Shown: piece by piece, positions 1 through 8,602 of the stretch
Position numbering within the stretch: the stretch's first letter is position 1
How the letters are laid out: the number at the start of each line of letters is the position of its first letter
Assembly: GCF_003268675.1 (NCBI RefSeq)
Contig: NZ_CP029378.1
Span: 4,774,001-4,838,000, forward strand
Direction: 5' to 3'
Source of the DNA: Streptomyces bacillaris
GTDB lineage: Bacteria > Actinomycetota > Actinomycetes > Streptomycetales > Streptomycetaceae
Length of the DNA: 64,000 nt
Program-made: the position numbers and the translations under genes
Notes under the pieces: model-generated
What the model saw: the letters and a program-made list of their open reading frames with translations, nothing else
Told to the model about the DNA's origin: nothing
The model's database searches: none

Positions 1-80
1 CCAAGGCCACCGTCTGACAGAGTCCCGAGCACCTGAAGCGGTCGAGTACGTGACCTGATCGCACCCCGGATCCCGGAGTC

Positions 81-111
81 GCCCCGGTCCCCTCACGGAG
101 GGGGCCGGGGC
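81..111. terminator. GC-rich hairpin, probable bidirectional terminator
   Basis: Left arm GCCCCGGTCCCC and right arm GGGGGCCGGGGC pair with one mismatch around a short loop. The stop codon of the broken regulator gene on the minus strand (93-95) lies in the loop. No U-tract follows, which is usual for Streptomyces. Confidence 0.6.
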
Positions 112-1072
112 GATACGCGTGCCCCTCCCTGACCGAGCGCGCGGAGATGGCAGCGGTTCAAGCGGCCTGCAGCGTCCGGCGCCCGTTCGGTGAAGTCGGC
201 GACCAGTGGGTGCTTGCCGAAGGGGAACATGCGACGCTGCACGTCCTTCACGGCCTCCACGCTCCGGGACGAACGAACCTGTCGTGCCAGCTCCACCGTA
301 CGGATACCGGTCGCGTGGGCCCCTTCGAGGTCCCGCTGCTGAAGGTGGGAGACAGCGAGCGCGGCGTGGGACATGGCCCCGCGCCGGGCCCGGTTCTGTT
401 TCCTCGCGTACTCGATCGACGTGCGTGCTCCGCGCTGAGGCCGGGCTGATCCACGTCCCGGAAGGCGTTGGCGTGTTCCCCGTGCAAGCAGGCGCCGTCG
501 ATGAACTTGGCCCACTCGGGCCTGTCTCCTGTCGCACGGGCGGAAGCGGCCTCGGACTTGATCACCGCTCGGGCGGTGCCCCGCTTGTCTCCGAGCACGG
601 CGAGAGCCCGCGCCTCCAGTGCCCACAGGTCGGCGAGGCAGACCGGCGACTCGACGTTCCCCAGGCCGTGCCGCCCGGCCTGGGCCAGTCGTCGGCCCTC
701 GGCCGGGTTTCCGAGCAGCGTTGCCTGGTCCGCCATGCCCGCGAGTACGTGGGCGCCGAGCGGTACGTCTCCGGACTCCTCGGCAAGCCTCAGCGCCTGG
801 ATCAGATAGCGCTGTGCCGTCCCGTGCTCGCCGTTGTCGAAGGCCGTCCAGCCGAGGAGGTACGTCTGCTCCGCGGCCGCACCGCACAGGGCACTGCGGA
901 CCTCCGCCGTGTGCGTGCGGCGGAGCAGGGGGTAGACGTGTTCGTTCATGTAGGCGGTGAGAACCAGGCGACCGGAGCCGCCCCCCTGCATCACGTCCAT
1001 CTCCTGGAAGTGGCCGAACATGTTCCTCACGTTGGTCACGTCCTCCAGCCGGACGCGAGGGCCGGGTTGAGG
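93..1072 (-). pseudogene. Remnant of an XRE-type TPR regulator: N-terminus missing, one frameshift
   Basis: The frame reading from about 1039 encodes an alpha-helical, TPR-like segment (AEQTYLLGWTAFDNGEHGTAQ, then paired helices with ALRLAEESGD and HVLAGMADQATLLG). This is the C-terminal part of a large Streptomyces family of HTH regulators with tetratricopeptide domains. At about 415-425 the homologous reading jumps to another frame, which continues the same family (SIEYARKQNRARRG, LQQRDLEGAHATGIRTVELA, FGKHPLVADF) and stops at 93. Upstream the frame closes at a TAG at 1073-1075 and no helix-turn-helix is visible, so the DNA-binding part is gone. One missing base would repair the internal frame but not restore the N-terminus. 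Probably a decaying gene at the edge of a variable region. The shift itself could be a sequencing error; the truncation could not. Confidence 0.75.
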
Positions 1073-1301
1073 CTACTGGTCAAGGACGTTGAGCAACCGG
1101 TCACGCGACGGTCCCACGCCTGCCGCTGCCACGTTGCCCCTGCTCGGGGCACGCGTGCGCATCACGTCCGACGGGGTGGTCCACCTGTCGCGTGGTGGGT
1201 GGCAGGGCTCCCTGGGCGCCCGATAGGCCTGTCCGCCCGGCTGGTGCCGGCCGGACGGGCGGGGTGGTGCCCACGACCGTACGAGAGAGACCGAACGCCT
1301 C

Positions 1302-1700
1302 GTGCTGCAATGCACCGCCGTCACCGAGATCCCGGTGCCCGAAGCGCTCGTCGCCCTCCTCGACCTTGAAGGAGGCCCCGATGATCCGCGCGACGCGATG
1401 GCCGACGACTGCTTCCTGCTGTGCGAACTCGGTGAGCACGACGAGTCCGTCGAGCATGCCGCCCACCTCTGGACGGCCGAACCGCACGGCGAGCAGGACC
1501 TGTGGTTGCTGTGGGCCGGGACGGGCGCGCATCGCGTCTACCGGTTCGCGACGCCGCCTCCGTGCCCTGCCGTCCTCTGTGACTTCCGTACGGGGGCTGT
1601 GGAGCCGTGCCTGTTCTTCGACCGGCACCGCCCCCGCGCGCACAGCTTCTCCGTGGCGGATCCGCTCGCCGACCTGATCGCCCCCACACCCGACGACTGA
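1302..1700 (+). CDS. Small hypothetical protein, paralogue of its downstream neighbour
   Basis: A 132-aa acidic soluble protein starting at GTG, with a purine-rich GAGAGAGA stretch upstream. No signal peptide or membrane segment. It shares its pattern with the next gene: a Cys-Thr-Ala-Val start, a CELGE motif followed by Asp/Glu and His then LW, and a C-terminal PC-x-FFD-x-H pattern. Conserved Cys and His (CELGEHD, EPCLFFDRH) could bind a metal, but this is inference. I do not recognise a named family. The pair is convergent with the transporter gene remnant beyond it. Confidence 0.65.
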   Translation: MLQCTAVTEIPVPEALVALLDLEGGPDDPRDAMADDCFLLCELGEHDESVEHAAHLWTAEPHGEQDLWLLWAGTGAHRVYRFATPPPCPAVLCDFRTGAVEPCLFFDRHRPRAHSFSVADPLADLIAPTPDD

Positions 1701-1721
1701 GACCGAAGAGGCCCACCTCCC

Positions 1722-2054
1722 ATGAACCCATGCACCGCCGTCGCCCCGCTGGAACCTCCCGCCCACGTCGTCGCCCTGTTCGCCCCCGTACGCCGTGTGG
1801 AGGCCGGGCGCGTGCGCTGCGAGCTGGGCGAGGACCACGACGACGATCACGCCGCGATGCTGTGGGACGAGGGCGGGCGGCCCGGACGTGCCGTCTGGGC
1901 ACGGTGGGACGGGCGGAGCATGCGGCTCGCGTCCCTGGACCGGTGCGGCGCCTCGACGCGCGAGTACGGACCGTGCGGGCTGTTCGACGGTCACCCTTCG
2001 GCGCACGGGTGGGAGGCCACGGGCCCTGCCGGAGAAGCGGTCGCGCGGCAGTGA
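1722..2054 (+). CDS. Small hypothetical protein, tandem paralogue of the preceding gene
   Basis: A 110-aa protein beginning ATG, 21 bp after the previous stop and probably co-transcribed with it. It repeats the neighbour's layout (MNPCTAV, CELGEDHDDDHAAMLW, GPCGLFDGH), so the two arose by duplication. The middle is shorter. Acidic and soluble, with no membrane segment. Its stop lies only 10 bp before the EamA-gene remnant on the other strand, which suggests that before the island inserted this gene was directly convergent with the intact transporter gene. Function unknown. Confidence 0.65.
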   Translation: MNPCTAVAPLEPPAHVVALFAPVRRVEAGRVRCELGEDHDDDHAAMLWDEGGRPGRAVWARWDGRSMRLASLDRCGASTREYGPCGLFDGHPSAHGWEATGPAGEAVARQ

Positions 2055-2063
2055 GGCTCAGGC

Positions 2064-2157
2064 GTCAACTCGTGTGCAGCATCAGCTCGATGCCCACCAC
2101 CATCAACCCCGCCGCCGCGATCCTCGGGGCGCCGAAGCGTTCCTTGAAGAACAGGGT
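2064..2157 (+). repeat. 94-bp direct repeat, left copy, bounding a ~3.5 kb island
   Basis: Identical at 92 of 94 positions to 5616-5709, in the same orientation, 3552 bp apart. The right copy is the 3' end of the intact EamA transporter gene. Flanking sequence differs outside the repeat. Confidence 0.9.
2065..2157 (-). pseudogene. 31-codon 3' remnant of the EamA transporter gene
   Basis: This stretch duplicates the last 31 codons (stop included) of the intact EamA-family gene at 5617-6468; over the 94-bp repeat unit the two copies differ at two positions. It has no start of its own. It marks the left boundary of the inserted segment at about 2158-5615. Confidence 0.85.
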
Positions 2158-2302
2158 CTGGGCGTCTGCGGCCCATAGCAGTTGGCCAGACCCTGAGCAG
2201 GCCGCAGCGCTTCATTGCCTCGATCATCGTCTTGGGTGGGGGTCGAGAAAGATTCGACGGCCAAGAAGTGGAACCGACGGGCCCGCGCGGACACTTGTTG
2301 CT

Positions 2303-2944
2303 GTGGATTCCCCATTGCATGAACGAGTCCGATCTGGTGATCGGGCAGCGTTCGCCGAGATCTTTGACGAGCATGCGCGCGTTGTCTACGCCCATGCGAT
2401 CCGGACGACGGGTGACTGGGCCCTGTCCGAAGACGTCATGTCGCTCACCTTCCTGGAGGCCTGGCGGCTTCGGGACAAGCTGCACGAGGAGGTCAGGAGC
2501 GTACGGGCGTGGTTGCTGGGCATCGCGACCAATGTGATGCGCAACACCGCACGGGCGGCGCGTCGGCATCGGGAGGCGATGTCCCGTCTGCCCCCGCCTG
2601 AAGCGATGCCCGACTTCTCGGACGAGGTGGTCGGTCAGATGGCTGACGCCCAGCGGCTGGCCGCTGCGGCAAGAGCGCTCCAACGCCTGAAGCGGAGCGA
2701 GCGCGAGGTCTTCTCACTGGTCGTCTGGTCGGATCTGGGATACGCGGCGGCCGCTGAGGCGCTCGGGATTCCCGTGGGCACCGTGCGCTCCCGACTCTCA
2801 CGCGCGAGACAGAAACTGCGCGGGTTTGTCGAGGAGGAGCTCGGAGCAGATGCCCGTGCTGCGGAACTGCGGGGTGGCGGCGGACACATACCACCGAGCG
2901 GAATGGACGCAGCCCGCACAGGACACAGGAGGAGCGCAGAATGA
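2303..2944 (+). CDS. ECF-type RNA polymerase sigma factor (SigE-like)
   Basis: About 213 aa from GTG 2303, though the start is uncertain because no good Shine-Dalgarno precedes it. Residues about 20-85 resemble sigma-70 region 2 (AIFDEHARVVYAHAIR-like, LSEDVMSLTFLEAW, then SVRAWLLGIATNV). Residues about 130-180 are region 4 with an HTH (LKRSEREVFSLVVW, AAEALGIPVGTVRSRLSRAR). A linker of about 40 aa joins them. The stop overlaps the next start (ATGA), so the two genes are translationally coupled, as is common for an ECF factor and its membrane-bound partner. It lies inside the repeat-bounded island and was probably acquired with it. Confidence 0.88.
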   Translation: MDSPLHERVRSGDRAAFAEIFDEHARVVYAHAIRTTGDWALSEDVMSLTFLEAWRLRDKLHEEVRSVRAWLLGIATNVMRNTARAARRHREAMSRLPPPEAMPDFSDEVVGQMADAQRLAAAARALQRLKRSEREVFSLVVWSDLGYAAAAEALGIPVGTVRSRLSRARQKLRGFVEEELGADARAAELRGGGGHIPPSGMDAARTGHRRSAE

Positions 2945-3942
2945 ATCCGCAGCAGCAGGAACAGTCCGAACGCGAGCAGGCGAGCCGGATGCTGCCTGCC
3001 CCCCCTTGCCCAGAGCCCGCGCCTGGACGAGTGGAAGCTCGTCGTACGCACCTCCTGAGTGAGATCGACCGGCAGGCGCGGTCCCGCTCTTCCCGCCCGG
3101 CGCTGCGGCCGAGAAGGCGGTGGAGCGTTGTGGTGGGCACCGCAGTGGCTGCTGGAGCGGCCGTTGCCTTCTTCAGCCTCGGGTCCGGGTCGCCTGCCGT
3201 TCCCGGCAAGGTGCCACCGGCCTCCGCAGCGTCGGTCCAACTGTTGGAGAGAGCGGCTCTGGCTGCCGCTGCGACGCCCCCGACGGAGGTCCGCGCCGGG
3301 CAGTACACGTACGTCAAGACGGTCGGCCACACGTCGGTGCTCTCCGAGACCAAGTCCGGCGAGATGGAACTCCTTCGCGAGGATGAGGGTATGGAGCAGT
3401 GGACCTCGGTGGACGGCAGTGAGCAGACGCTGCAGCGCAAGAATGGCCGGGACGCCCTGCTGCCGGGGACTCCGGGCCGGGGCGATTTGAACTCTCCGAC
3501 CTACATGTTCCTGGACGCCCTGCCGACCGAGCCCGATGCCCTGCTGAAGCGGATCAGCGATGACGCCGAGAAGAACCACGGTGCCGGTTCCGACTCCACG
3601 ACAGGACCGCACCAGGAAGCCTTCGTCACGATCGGAGACCTTCTGCGCAACGGGGCGACTCCCCCCGATACCGCTGCGGCTCTCTACCGGGCCGCCGCTC
3701 TCATTCCCGGTGTCGAGGTCGTGCCCGACACTGTAGACGCGGCAGGCCGACGCGGGGTCTCCGTCGCCCGGACGCACGACGGCGAACGCACTGAGTGGAT
3801 CTTTGACAAGGACACGGTCCGGCTTCTGGGCGAGCGCACGGTGCTCCTGGAGGACAACGCCTGGGGCAAGGCCGGCACGGTTGTCACCTCCGTGGCTGTT
3901 GTCGACTCCGGCATCGTCGACGAAGCCGGACAGACCAACTAA
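2941..3942 (+). CDS. Single-pass membrane protein partner of the ECF sigma factor (CU044_5270-like)
   Basis: 333 aa. A charged N-terminal cytosolic segment of about 60 residues is followed by one membrane span near 63-80 (WSVVVGTAVAAGAAVAFF) and a large extracytoplasmic domain. The layout (RARRTHLLSEI-type cytosolic helix, span, LLERAALAAA, then GQYTYVKT) matches the actinobacterial CU044_5270 group, regularly found after ECF sigma genes. It presumably acts as an anti-sigma or sensor subunit. No zinc-type HxxxCxxC anti-sigma motif is visible, so if it restrains the sigma factor it does so another way. The start is fixed by the ATGA overlap. Confidence 0.75.
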   Translation: MNPQQQEQSEREQASRMLPAPPCPEPAPGRVEARRTHLLSEIDRQARSRSSRPALRPRRRWSVVVGTAVAAGAAVAFFSLGSGSPAVPGKVPPASAASVQLLERAALAAAATPPTEVRAGQYTYVKTVGHTSVLSETKSGEMELLREDEGMEQWTSVDGSEQTLQRKNGRDALLPGTPGRGDLNSPTYMFLDALPTEPDALLKRISDDAEKNHGAGSDSTTGPHQEAFVTIGDLLRNGATPPDTAAALYRAAALIPGVEVVPDTVDAAGRRGVSVARTHDGERTEWIFDKDTVRLLGERTVLLEDNAWGKAGTVVTSVAVVDSGIVDEAGQTN

Positions 3943-3975
3943 GGGCTGTCCCGCAACGTTGAGGCGGGCGGTTGA

Positions 3976-4653
3976 GTGACCGAGAGGTTCGCCGCATATC
4001 CTCCTGTGGTGCAGCTGCCCCGGGACCCGTCGATCGTCGCCCATGCGCTGACGGCAGCGTTTCCGACCCGTCTTGCCGGCGACGTGCGCAGCGTCCTAGC
4101 AGTCATGCCGGAGGCCAGGCTCGCGCCGATGATGCCCTTCGAGGTTGAGGTGCAGGGCGAGACCATCGCCATCCCGTCGCGCATCTACAACGAGGAACCG
4201 GGCGTCGGCTCGGATGGGCAACTGTCCGAGACACAGCAGGTGATTCTGCACTGCCTGTACTCCCGGCACCACGATGGCCGGGTTCGCCAGCGGCACCTTG
4301 AGCGGATCGTGGCGTCGGGCAAGCCGTGGGTGGTCCCGTTTGTAATGCAGTTGGCCGGCGAGTACGTGCTGGAGATCATCGAGGCGATCGGCCGGGGCCT
4401 ACCCGGGCTCGCGGACCCGGGCTCGGCCCAGCGCCGTGCCTATGGTGAGTTCATCGCTCGGAATCCGGCCTTCTTCGCGCGCACGGAGCGGCGCGTGGTG
4501 AGCTACTGGTCGTGCTACTACCGCTGGAAGTATCGAGCGTTTGGGACGTACCCCGGAGGCGTCCTTTTGGAAGCCTTCCGAGCCGCTGTGGTGGAACAGG
4601 TGGGCGCGCAGTGGCCGCGACACACTCCGAGGCCCGCCGACGGGCGCGGGTGA
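3976..4653 (+). CDS. Hypothetical protein of unknown function
   Basis: 225 aa from GTG 3976, with GAGG about 12 bases upstream. Soluble, no signal peptide. The sequence looks globular and well conserved: an N-terminal part ending in EVEVQGETIAIPSRIYNEEP, then a helical middle (QVILHCLYSRHHDGRVRQRHLERI) and an aromatic-rich C-terminus (YWSCYYRWKYRAFGTYPGG). It lies between the sigma pair and the transposase inside the island. I do not recognise a characterised family. It could be cargo of the mobile segment. Confidence 0.65.
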   Translation: MTERFAAYPPVVQLPRDPSIVAHALTAAFPTRLAGDVRSVLAVMPEARLAPMMPFEVEVQGETIAIPSRIYNEEPGVGSDGQLSETQQVILHCLYSRHHDGRVRQRHLERIVASGKPWVVPFVMQLAGEYVLEIIEAIGRGLPGLADPGSAQRRAYGEFIARNPAFFARTERRVVSYWSCYYRWKYRAFGTYPGGVLLEAFRAAVVEQVGAQWPRHTPRPADGRG

Positions 4654-4680
4654 GAAACCTGCAGGAGTTCGGCTGTGGTC

Positions 4681-5439
4681 CTATCCAGCAAGGTTGAGGT
4701 TGTGCAGGCGGGCGATGCCGCGCATGGCGTGGTGGACGCCGTCGCCTTTGAGCCGGCAGTCGCGGAGGATCTTCCAGGTCTTCAGCCGTGCCATGCCTCG
4801 TTCGACAGGTGCCCTCGCGGCGGACAGGGCCCGGTTCATGGTTCGCTGGGTGAGGGTGAGTTCGCCCTTGGGCGGTCGGCGCTTGGCGGTGGTGACCCAG
4901 TCGCCCGCACCGATGTAGGCCATGTCGGCGAGTACCGGGACGCCCTGGCGTTCGCATATCCGGAGGATCTTGTGGATGCGGGCGGCTGTCAGGTCGTGGG
5001 TCCTGCCCGGCAGTGCCGGCGACAGCCACAGAATCTCGCCGGCAGGGTCGGTGACGACCTGCACGTTCACGCCGTGCCGCTTGTGTTTGGAGGAGTAGTC
5101 GGCCTTGCCGTCTCCGACGCGGTCGCACTCGGCGAGCGTGCCGTCCAGGAGGACGAAGTCCGGGTCGTGCACGCGCAGCGTCTTCAGCAGGCCCGGCGCC
5201 TGCTCGGCGAGCAGGCCGGTCACTGCGGTGACGTAGGCGTGGGCGGTGCCGACGGATATCCCGAAGGCTCCGGCGATCTGGGCGAGGGTGTCGTGGCGGC
5301 GCAGGTATACGAGTGCGACCAGCGCACGGCGGTGCGGCGGGAGTTTGCACCGCCGGTCACCCTCGCGGGTGACGATGAGCATCGTGACCCACTCGACCAG
5401 GGCGTGGGGCAGGTCGAGTGCGGCAGGGTAGTGAACCAA
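4681..5439 (-). mobile_element. IS5-family transposase (HTH_Tnp_4 plus DDE_Tnp_4)
   Basis: 252 aa, full length for its family. An N-terminal HTH (DTLAQIAGAFGISVGTAHAYV) is followed by a DDE core: first Asp in LLDGTLAECDRV, KHKRHGVNVQVV, second Asp in the PGRTHDLTAARIH region, then LADMAYIGAGDW and the Glu of APVERGMARLK. All expected acidic residues are present, so it may be active. I could not define terminal inverted repeats: the ends share only a GCAGGA core (4661-4666; complement at 5446-5451), so the element's exact limits are unknown. It lies within the 94-bp-repeat-bounded island. Confidence 0.88.
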
Positions 5440-5615
5440 CAGGGTTCCTGCGCTGCTGAGTTGAGACGCCGAACATCTCCCTCAACGGCACGGGGGCGCT
5501 GTCCGTTGCGCACCCCGGCCCCACACCGGCCCGTCACCCGATCAGTGGCCACACTGAAAATGCTCAGTGAGGGGGACAGGAGCTGGCCCAATCCTGCCGG
5601 TTGAGAGCCGGACGG
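5440..5615. other. Gene-free right end of the island
   Basis: No coding frame is convincing. A small hairpin CACTGA-N6-TCAGTG lies at about 5551-5568. The segment ends where the right 94-bp repeat begins. Confidence 0.4.
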
Positions 5616-5709
5616 GTCAACTCGTGTGGAGCATCAGCCCGATGCCCACCACCATCAACCCCGCCGCCGCGATCCTCGGGGCGCCGAAGCGTTCCTTGAA
5701 GAACAGGGT
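5616..5709 (+). repeat. 94-bp direct repeat, right copy
   Basis: Same orientation as 2064-2157 with two mismatches. It starts at the stop codon of the EamA-family gene and runs into its last 30 codons. Confidence 0.9.
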
Positions 5710-6468
5710 GCCGATCGCCGCGCCCACGATGATCGACGACTCGCGCAGTGCCGCGATCGGGGCCAGCGGGGCGCGGGTCTGGGCCCAGAGGACCAGGCCG
5801 TACGCGACGACCGAGAGGGCCGCGCCGAGCAGGCCGCGGACGGCGAACGGGCGGAGCTGGGCGGCCAGTTCGGAGCGGCGGCGGTAGTAGGCGTACGCCG
5901 GGATCGCCAGGCCCTCCAGGATCATCAGCCAGGCGACGTAACCGAGCGGGGAGCCGGAGGCCCGTACGCCGACGCCGTCCACCGTCGTGTAGCCCGCGAT
6001 GGCCAGGCCCGTGCCGAGGGCCGCCGCGATCGCGGGCCAGTGGGGGCGGGTGCCGGAGCCGCGGATGCCCCAGAGGGCCAGGCCGACCAGGCCGGTGGAG
6101 GCGACCACGACGCCCGTCGTCGCCCAGGCGTCCGGGCGCTCGCCGACGAAAGCCGCCGCCAGGACGGTCACCACCAGCGGGGCCGTACCCCGGGCGATCG
6201 GGTACATCTGGCCGAAGTCCCCGAGCGTGAACGACCGCATCAGCAGCAGCATGTACGCCACGTGCAGTGCGGCCGAGACGAGGAGGTACGGCCACGCCGC
6301 GGCCGCCGGGAACGGGGCGAAGAGGGCCATCGCCGCGCCGATCAGCAGGCCGCCGCCGGAGATCAGCGTGAAGGAGAGCAGCTGGTCCTTGATGGCGTGA
6401 GCGATGGCGTTCCAGCCGGCGTGCGTGACGGCGGCCACGAGGACCGCCAGCGCCACCAGCGGGGTCAC
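5617..6468 (-). CDS. EamA/DMT-family transporter
   Basis: 283 aa, about ten hydrophobic spans in two halves, as in drug/metabolite transporters of the EamA superfamily. N-terminal span LVALAVLVAAVTHAGWNAIA; conserved helix ends such as YMLLLMRSFTLGDFGQMYPIARG and ALRESSIIVGAAIGTLFFKE, the typical last-pair motif before a final span. The start is GTG 6468, whose GTGA overlaps the stop of the upstream YbaK gene, so the two are coupled; a longer upstream reading is only antisense carry-over. Substrate cannot be read from sequence. Its 3' end is duplicated at 2065-2157. Confidence 0.88.
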   Translation of the reverse strand: MTPLVALAVLVAAVTHAGWNAIAHAIKDQLLSFTLISGGGLLIGAAMALFAPFPAAAAWPYLLVSAALHVAYMLLLMRSFTLGDFGQMYPIARGTAPLVVTVLAAAFVGERPDAWATTGVVVASTGLVGLALWGIRGSGTRPHWPAIAAALGTGLAIAGYTTVDGVGVRASGSPLGYVAWLMILEGLAIPAYAYYRRRSELAAQLRPFAVRGLLGAALSVVAYGLVLWAQTRAPLAPIAALRESSIIVGAAIGTLFFKERFGAPRIAAAGLMVVGIGLMLHTS

Positions 6469-7010
6469 TTGGCGGGCTCGCGCACATCCACCACCGTCGC
6501 GCCCGCGTGGGCGATCAGCGTCTTGGGGTCGAGCGGGAACACCGTGTGCGGGGTGCCCGCCGCCGCCCACACCACGGCGTGGTCCAGGAGGCGGCGGTCC
6601 GCCAGGACGCGGGTCTTCGTCGCGTGGCCGAAGGGGGGTACGCCTCCGATCGCGTAGCCGGTCGTCTCCCGGACCAGGGCCGCGTCCGCCCGCTTGACCT
6701 GCTGCGCGCCGAGTTCACGCCGTACCAGCTGGACGTCCACCCGCGACGAGCCGTCCATCAGGACCAGCACCGGGACGCCGTCCGCCGTGAAGACCAGGGA
6801 CTTGACGATCTCGCTCAGCTCGCAGCCGACCGCCGCCGCGGCCTCGGCCGCCGTACGGGTCGCGTCGGGGAAGCGGCGCACCTCCACCTGGAGGCCCAGC
6901 TCGGCCAGGGCCACGGCGAAGCGGGGGTGGGCGTCGGAGGCCTGGGCGGGGGCGGGTGCGGCGGGCGTGGATTCGGTGGCGGTGGTTTCGGTGGGCTCGG
7001 GTGTGCTCAT
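6465..7010 (-). CDS. YbaK/ProX-type aminoacyl-tRNA deacylase
   Basis: 181 aa. After a Thr/Pro/Ala-rich N-terminal tail of about 25 residues comes the YbaK fold: RFPDATRTAAEAAAAVGC, EIVKSLVFTADG with the conserved Lys, VLMDGSSRVD, and the GYAIGGVPPFGH loop. Family members hydrolyse mischarged tRNAs (Cys-tRNA-Pro and relatives) in trans. It overlaps the transporter start by 4 bp and is first in a two-gene operon. Which mischarged tRNA it edits is unknown. Confidence 0.88.
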   Translation of the reverse strand: MSTPEPTETTATESTPAAPAPAQASDAHPRFAVALAELGLQVEVRRFPDATRTAAEAAAAVGCELSEIVKSLVFTADGVPVLVLMDGSSRVDVQLVRRELGAQQVKRADAALVRETTGYAIGGVPPFGHATKTRVLADRRLLDHAVVWAAAGTPHTVFPLDPKTLIAHAGATVVDVREPAK

Positions 7011-7227
7011 GGCTGCACGCTAGCGGTCGTTGTAGGGGGCACGCGAGGGGGTTACGAGGGGCGGCTCCCGTCCTCCATTACGTGCGCCCTTGCGCCTTTC
7101 CGCCGGGTCATCCGGCCAATCCATGGGCCGCCCCTGGCCGGAAGTCGCGGGTGGTGATCGTGACTTCGGGCGGCCGCGCCACAGTGAGAGGGCGATATGT
7201 ACAGGAAAGTGCGACAAGGGGGAAATA

Positions 7228-8442
7228 GTGTTGCGCATCCATTTCACCGCCCAGGACCTGGCGTACGTCCGTCTCGCCCGGAGCCCCGACCCGCTCTGGG
7301 AGATCGTGTGCAGCCTCTGCCGGCTCCAGACCGACGAGGGGCCGATCGCGTTCGGGCCGTGGCGGCGGGCGGTGGCGGCTCAGTTGCGGGCGCCCGGCGG
7401 AAACGGGGAGGGAACCGGGGGCCGTCGTGCGGTCGCGCTCGCGTTGCGGAGTCTGGTGCCGTGCGGCCCGTACATCCCCGACTTCCTGACCCCGGCCGTG
7501 GACGGCGGCACCATCGATCTGCGGCAGGGCGTGGACCGGGTGCTGTCGACGCCCCGGAGCCGGCTGCGCCGGGAGCTGACCCTGCTGACGGAGTCGGCAC
7601 GGGCAGGGGTTCGGGGGCCGGGGGCGGCGGTTCCGGGGGCGCCGCCGCCCAGGCCGCTGCGGCCCTTCGCGGGGGAGCAACTGGCGCGGGGCGACGCGGG
7701 GGCGCTCCGGGCGTTGGGCGGGCTGCTCACGGCGTACGACGCGGGGTTCGTCGCCCCGTACCGGCCCTGGATCGACGCGGCGGTGGCCTCGGACGTCGCC
7801 TGGCGCTCCCGCGAACTCGCCGCGGGAGGGGTGCGGGCCCTGCTGGAGACCTTCCGCCCGATGGCCCGGTGGAGCCCGCCCGTGCTGGAGGTGGCGTACC
7901 CGGTCGAGCGTGATCTCCACCTGGCGGGGCGCGGGCTGCTCCTGGTGCCCTCGTACTTCTGCTGGCGGCGGCCCATCACGTTGTTCGACGCGGCGCTGCT
8001 GCCGGTGCTGGTGTATCCGGTGGAGAAGCCGGTCGAGAAGTCGGTGGAGTTGGCCCTCGCCGGTGCCGGGGGCGGGGGCGGTCCCGGTCCCAAGGCCGAT
8101 GTCGGTGTCGGTCCCGAAGGCGGTTTCGGTGTCGGCCTGCCCACCGGCCCTGTCGCTTCCGGTGCCTCGCTCGCCCGGTTGCTGGGGCCGACGCGTGCCG
8201 CGCTGCTGTACGAGGTCGCCTCGCGCGACTGCGCCACCACGTCCGAACTGGCCCTCGCCGTGGGCTGCTCGCTGCCCAACATCAGCCAGCAGTTGGCGAT
8301 CCTGCGCGAGGCGGGCCTCACCGCCTGCCGAAAGGAGGGCCGGTGCGTGCTGCACCTCCCGACACCGCTCGGGCAGCGGCTGCTGGAGACGGCCGGCGGG
8401 GGTGCTCGCCGGGCCCTGGCGGAGGTGACGGTTTCACCCTGA
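7228..8442 (+). CDS. ArsR-type winged-helix transcriptional regulator (large Streptomyces form)
   Basis: 404 aa from GTG 7228, preceded by AAGGGGG at good spacing. A long N-terminal effector-like region begins with a motif usual for this group (LRIHFTAQDLAYVRLA) and includes PYIPDFLTP. The C-terminal 90 residues are a winged helix: LARLLGPTRAALLYEVA, TTSELALAVGCSLPNISQQLAILREAGL, KEGRCVLHLPTPLG. Between them lies a Gly/Pro/Val-rich insert at about 290-315 of low complexity. No metal-binding CVC motif is present in the recognition helix, so it is probably not a metal sensor. Possible target: the secreted I36-like gene downstream. Confidence 0.82.
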   Translation: MLRIHFTAQDLAYVRLARSPDPLWEIVCSLCRLQTDEGPIAFGPWRRAVAAQLRAPGGNGEGTGGRRAVALALRSLVPCGPYIPDFLTPAVDGGTIDLRQGVDRVLSTPRSRLRRELTLLTESARAGVRGPGAAVPGAPPPRPLRPFAGEQLARGDAGALRALGGLLTAYDAGFVAPYRPWIDAAVASDVAWRSRELAAGGVRALLETFRPMARWSPPVLEVAYPVERDLHLAGRGLLLVPSYFCWRRPITLFDAALLPVLVYPVEKPVEKSVELALAGAGGGGGPGPKADVGVGPEGGFGVGLPTGPVASGASLARLLGPTRAALLYEVASRDCATTSELALAVGCSLPNISQQLAILREAGLTACRKEGRCVLHLPTPLGQRLLETAGGGARRALAEVTVSP

Positions 8443-8602
8443 TGAAAGGGTGCGGCGCCCGCCGCCGTACCGCTGCCACGCTTCTGCCATCCGGTCGGCC
8501 ACCCGGCGCAGGGAACACGCGGGGCAGCCGGCCGGACGAAGCGAACCACCCGTCCTACAGGGGAGTTCCGGGCCCCCGGGCCCGGAGCGGGAAGGAAACG
8601 AC

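Noticed and set aside
1..17. Possible last codons (KATV, stop) of a plus-strand gene
   Set aside because: Too short to support; only the stop codon and hairpin after it hint at a gene.
4650..5470. Terminal inverted repeats of the IS5-type element
   Set aside because: Only a 6-bp GCAGGA match could be found near the ends; not enough to define the element.
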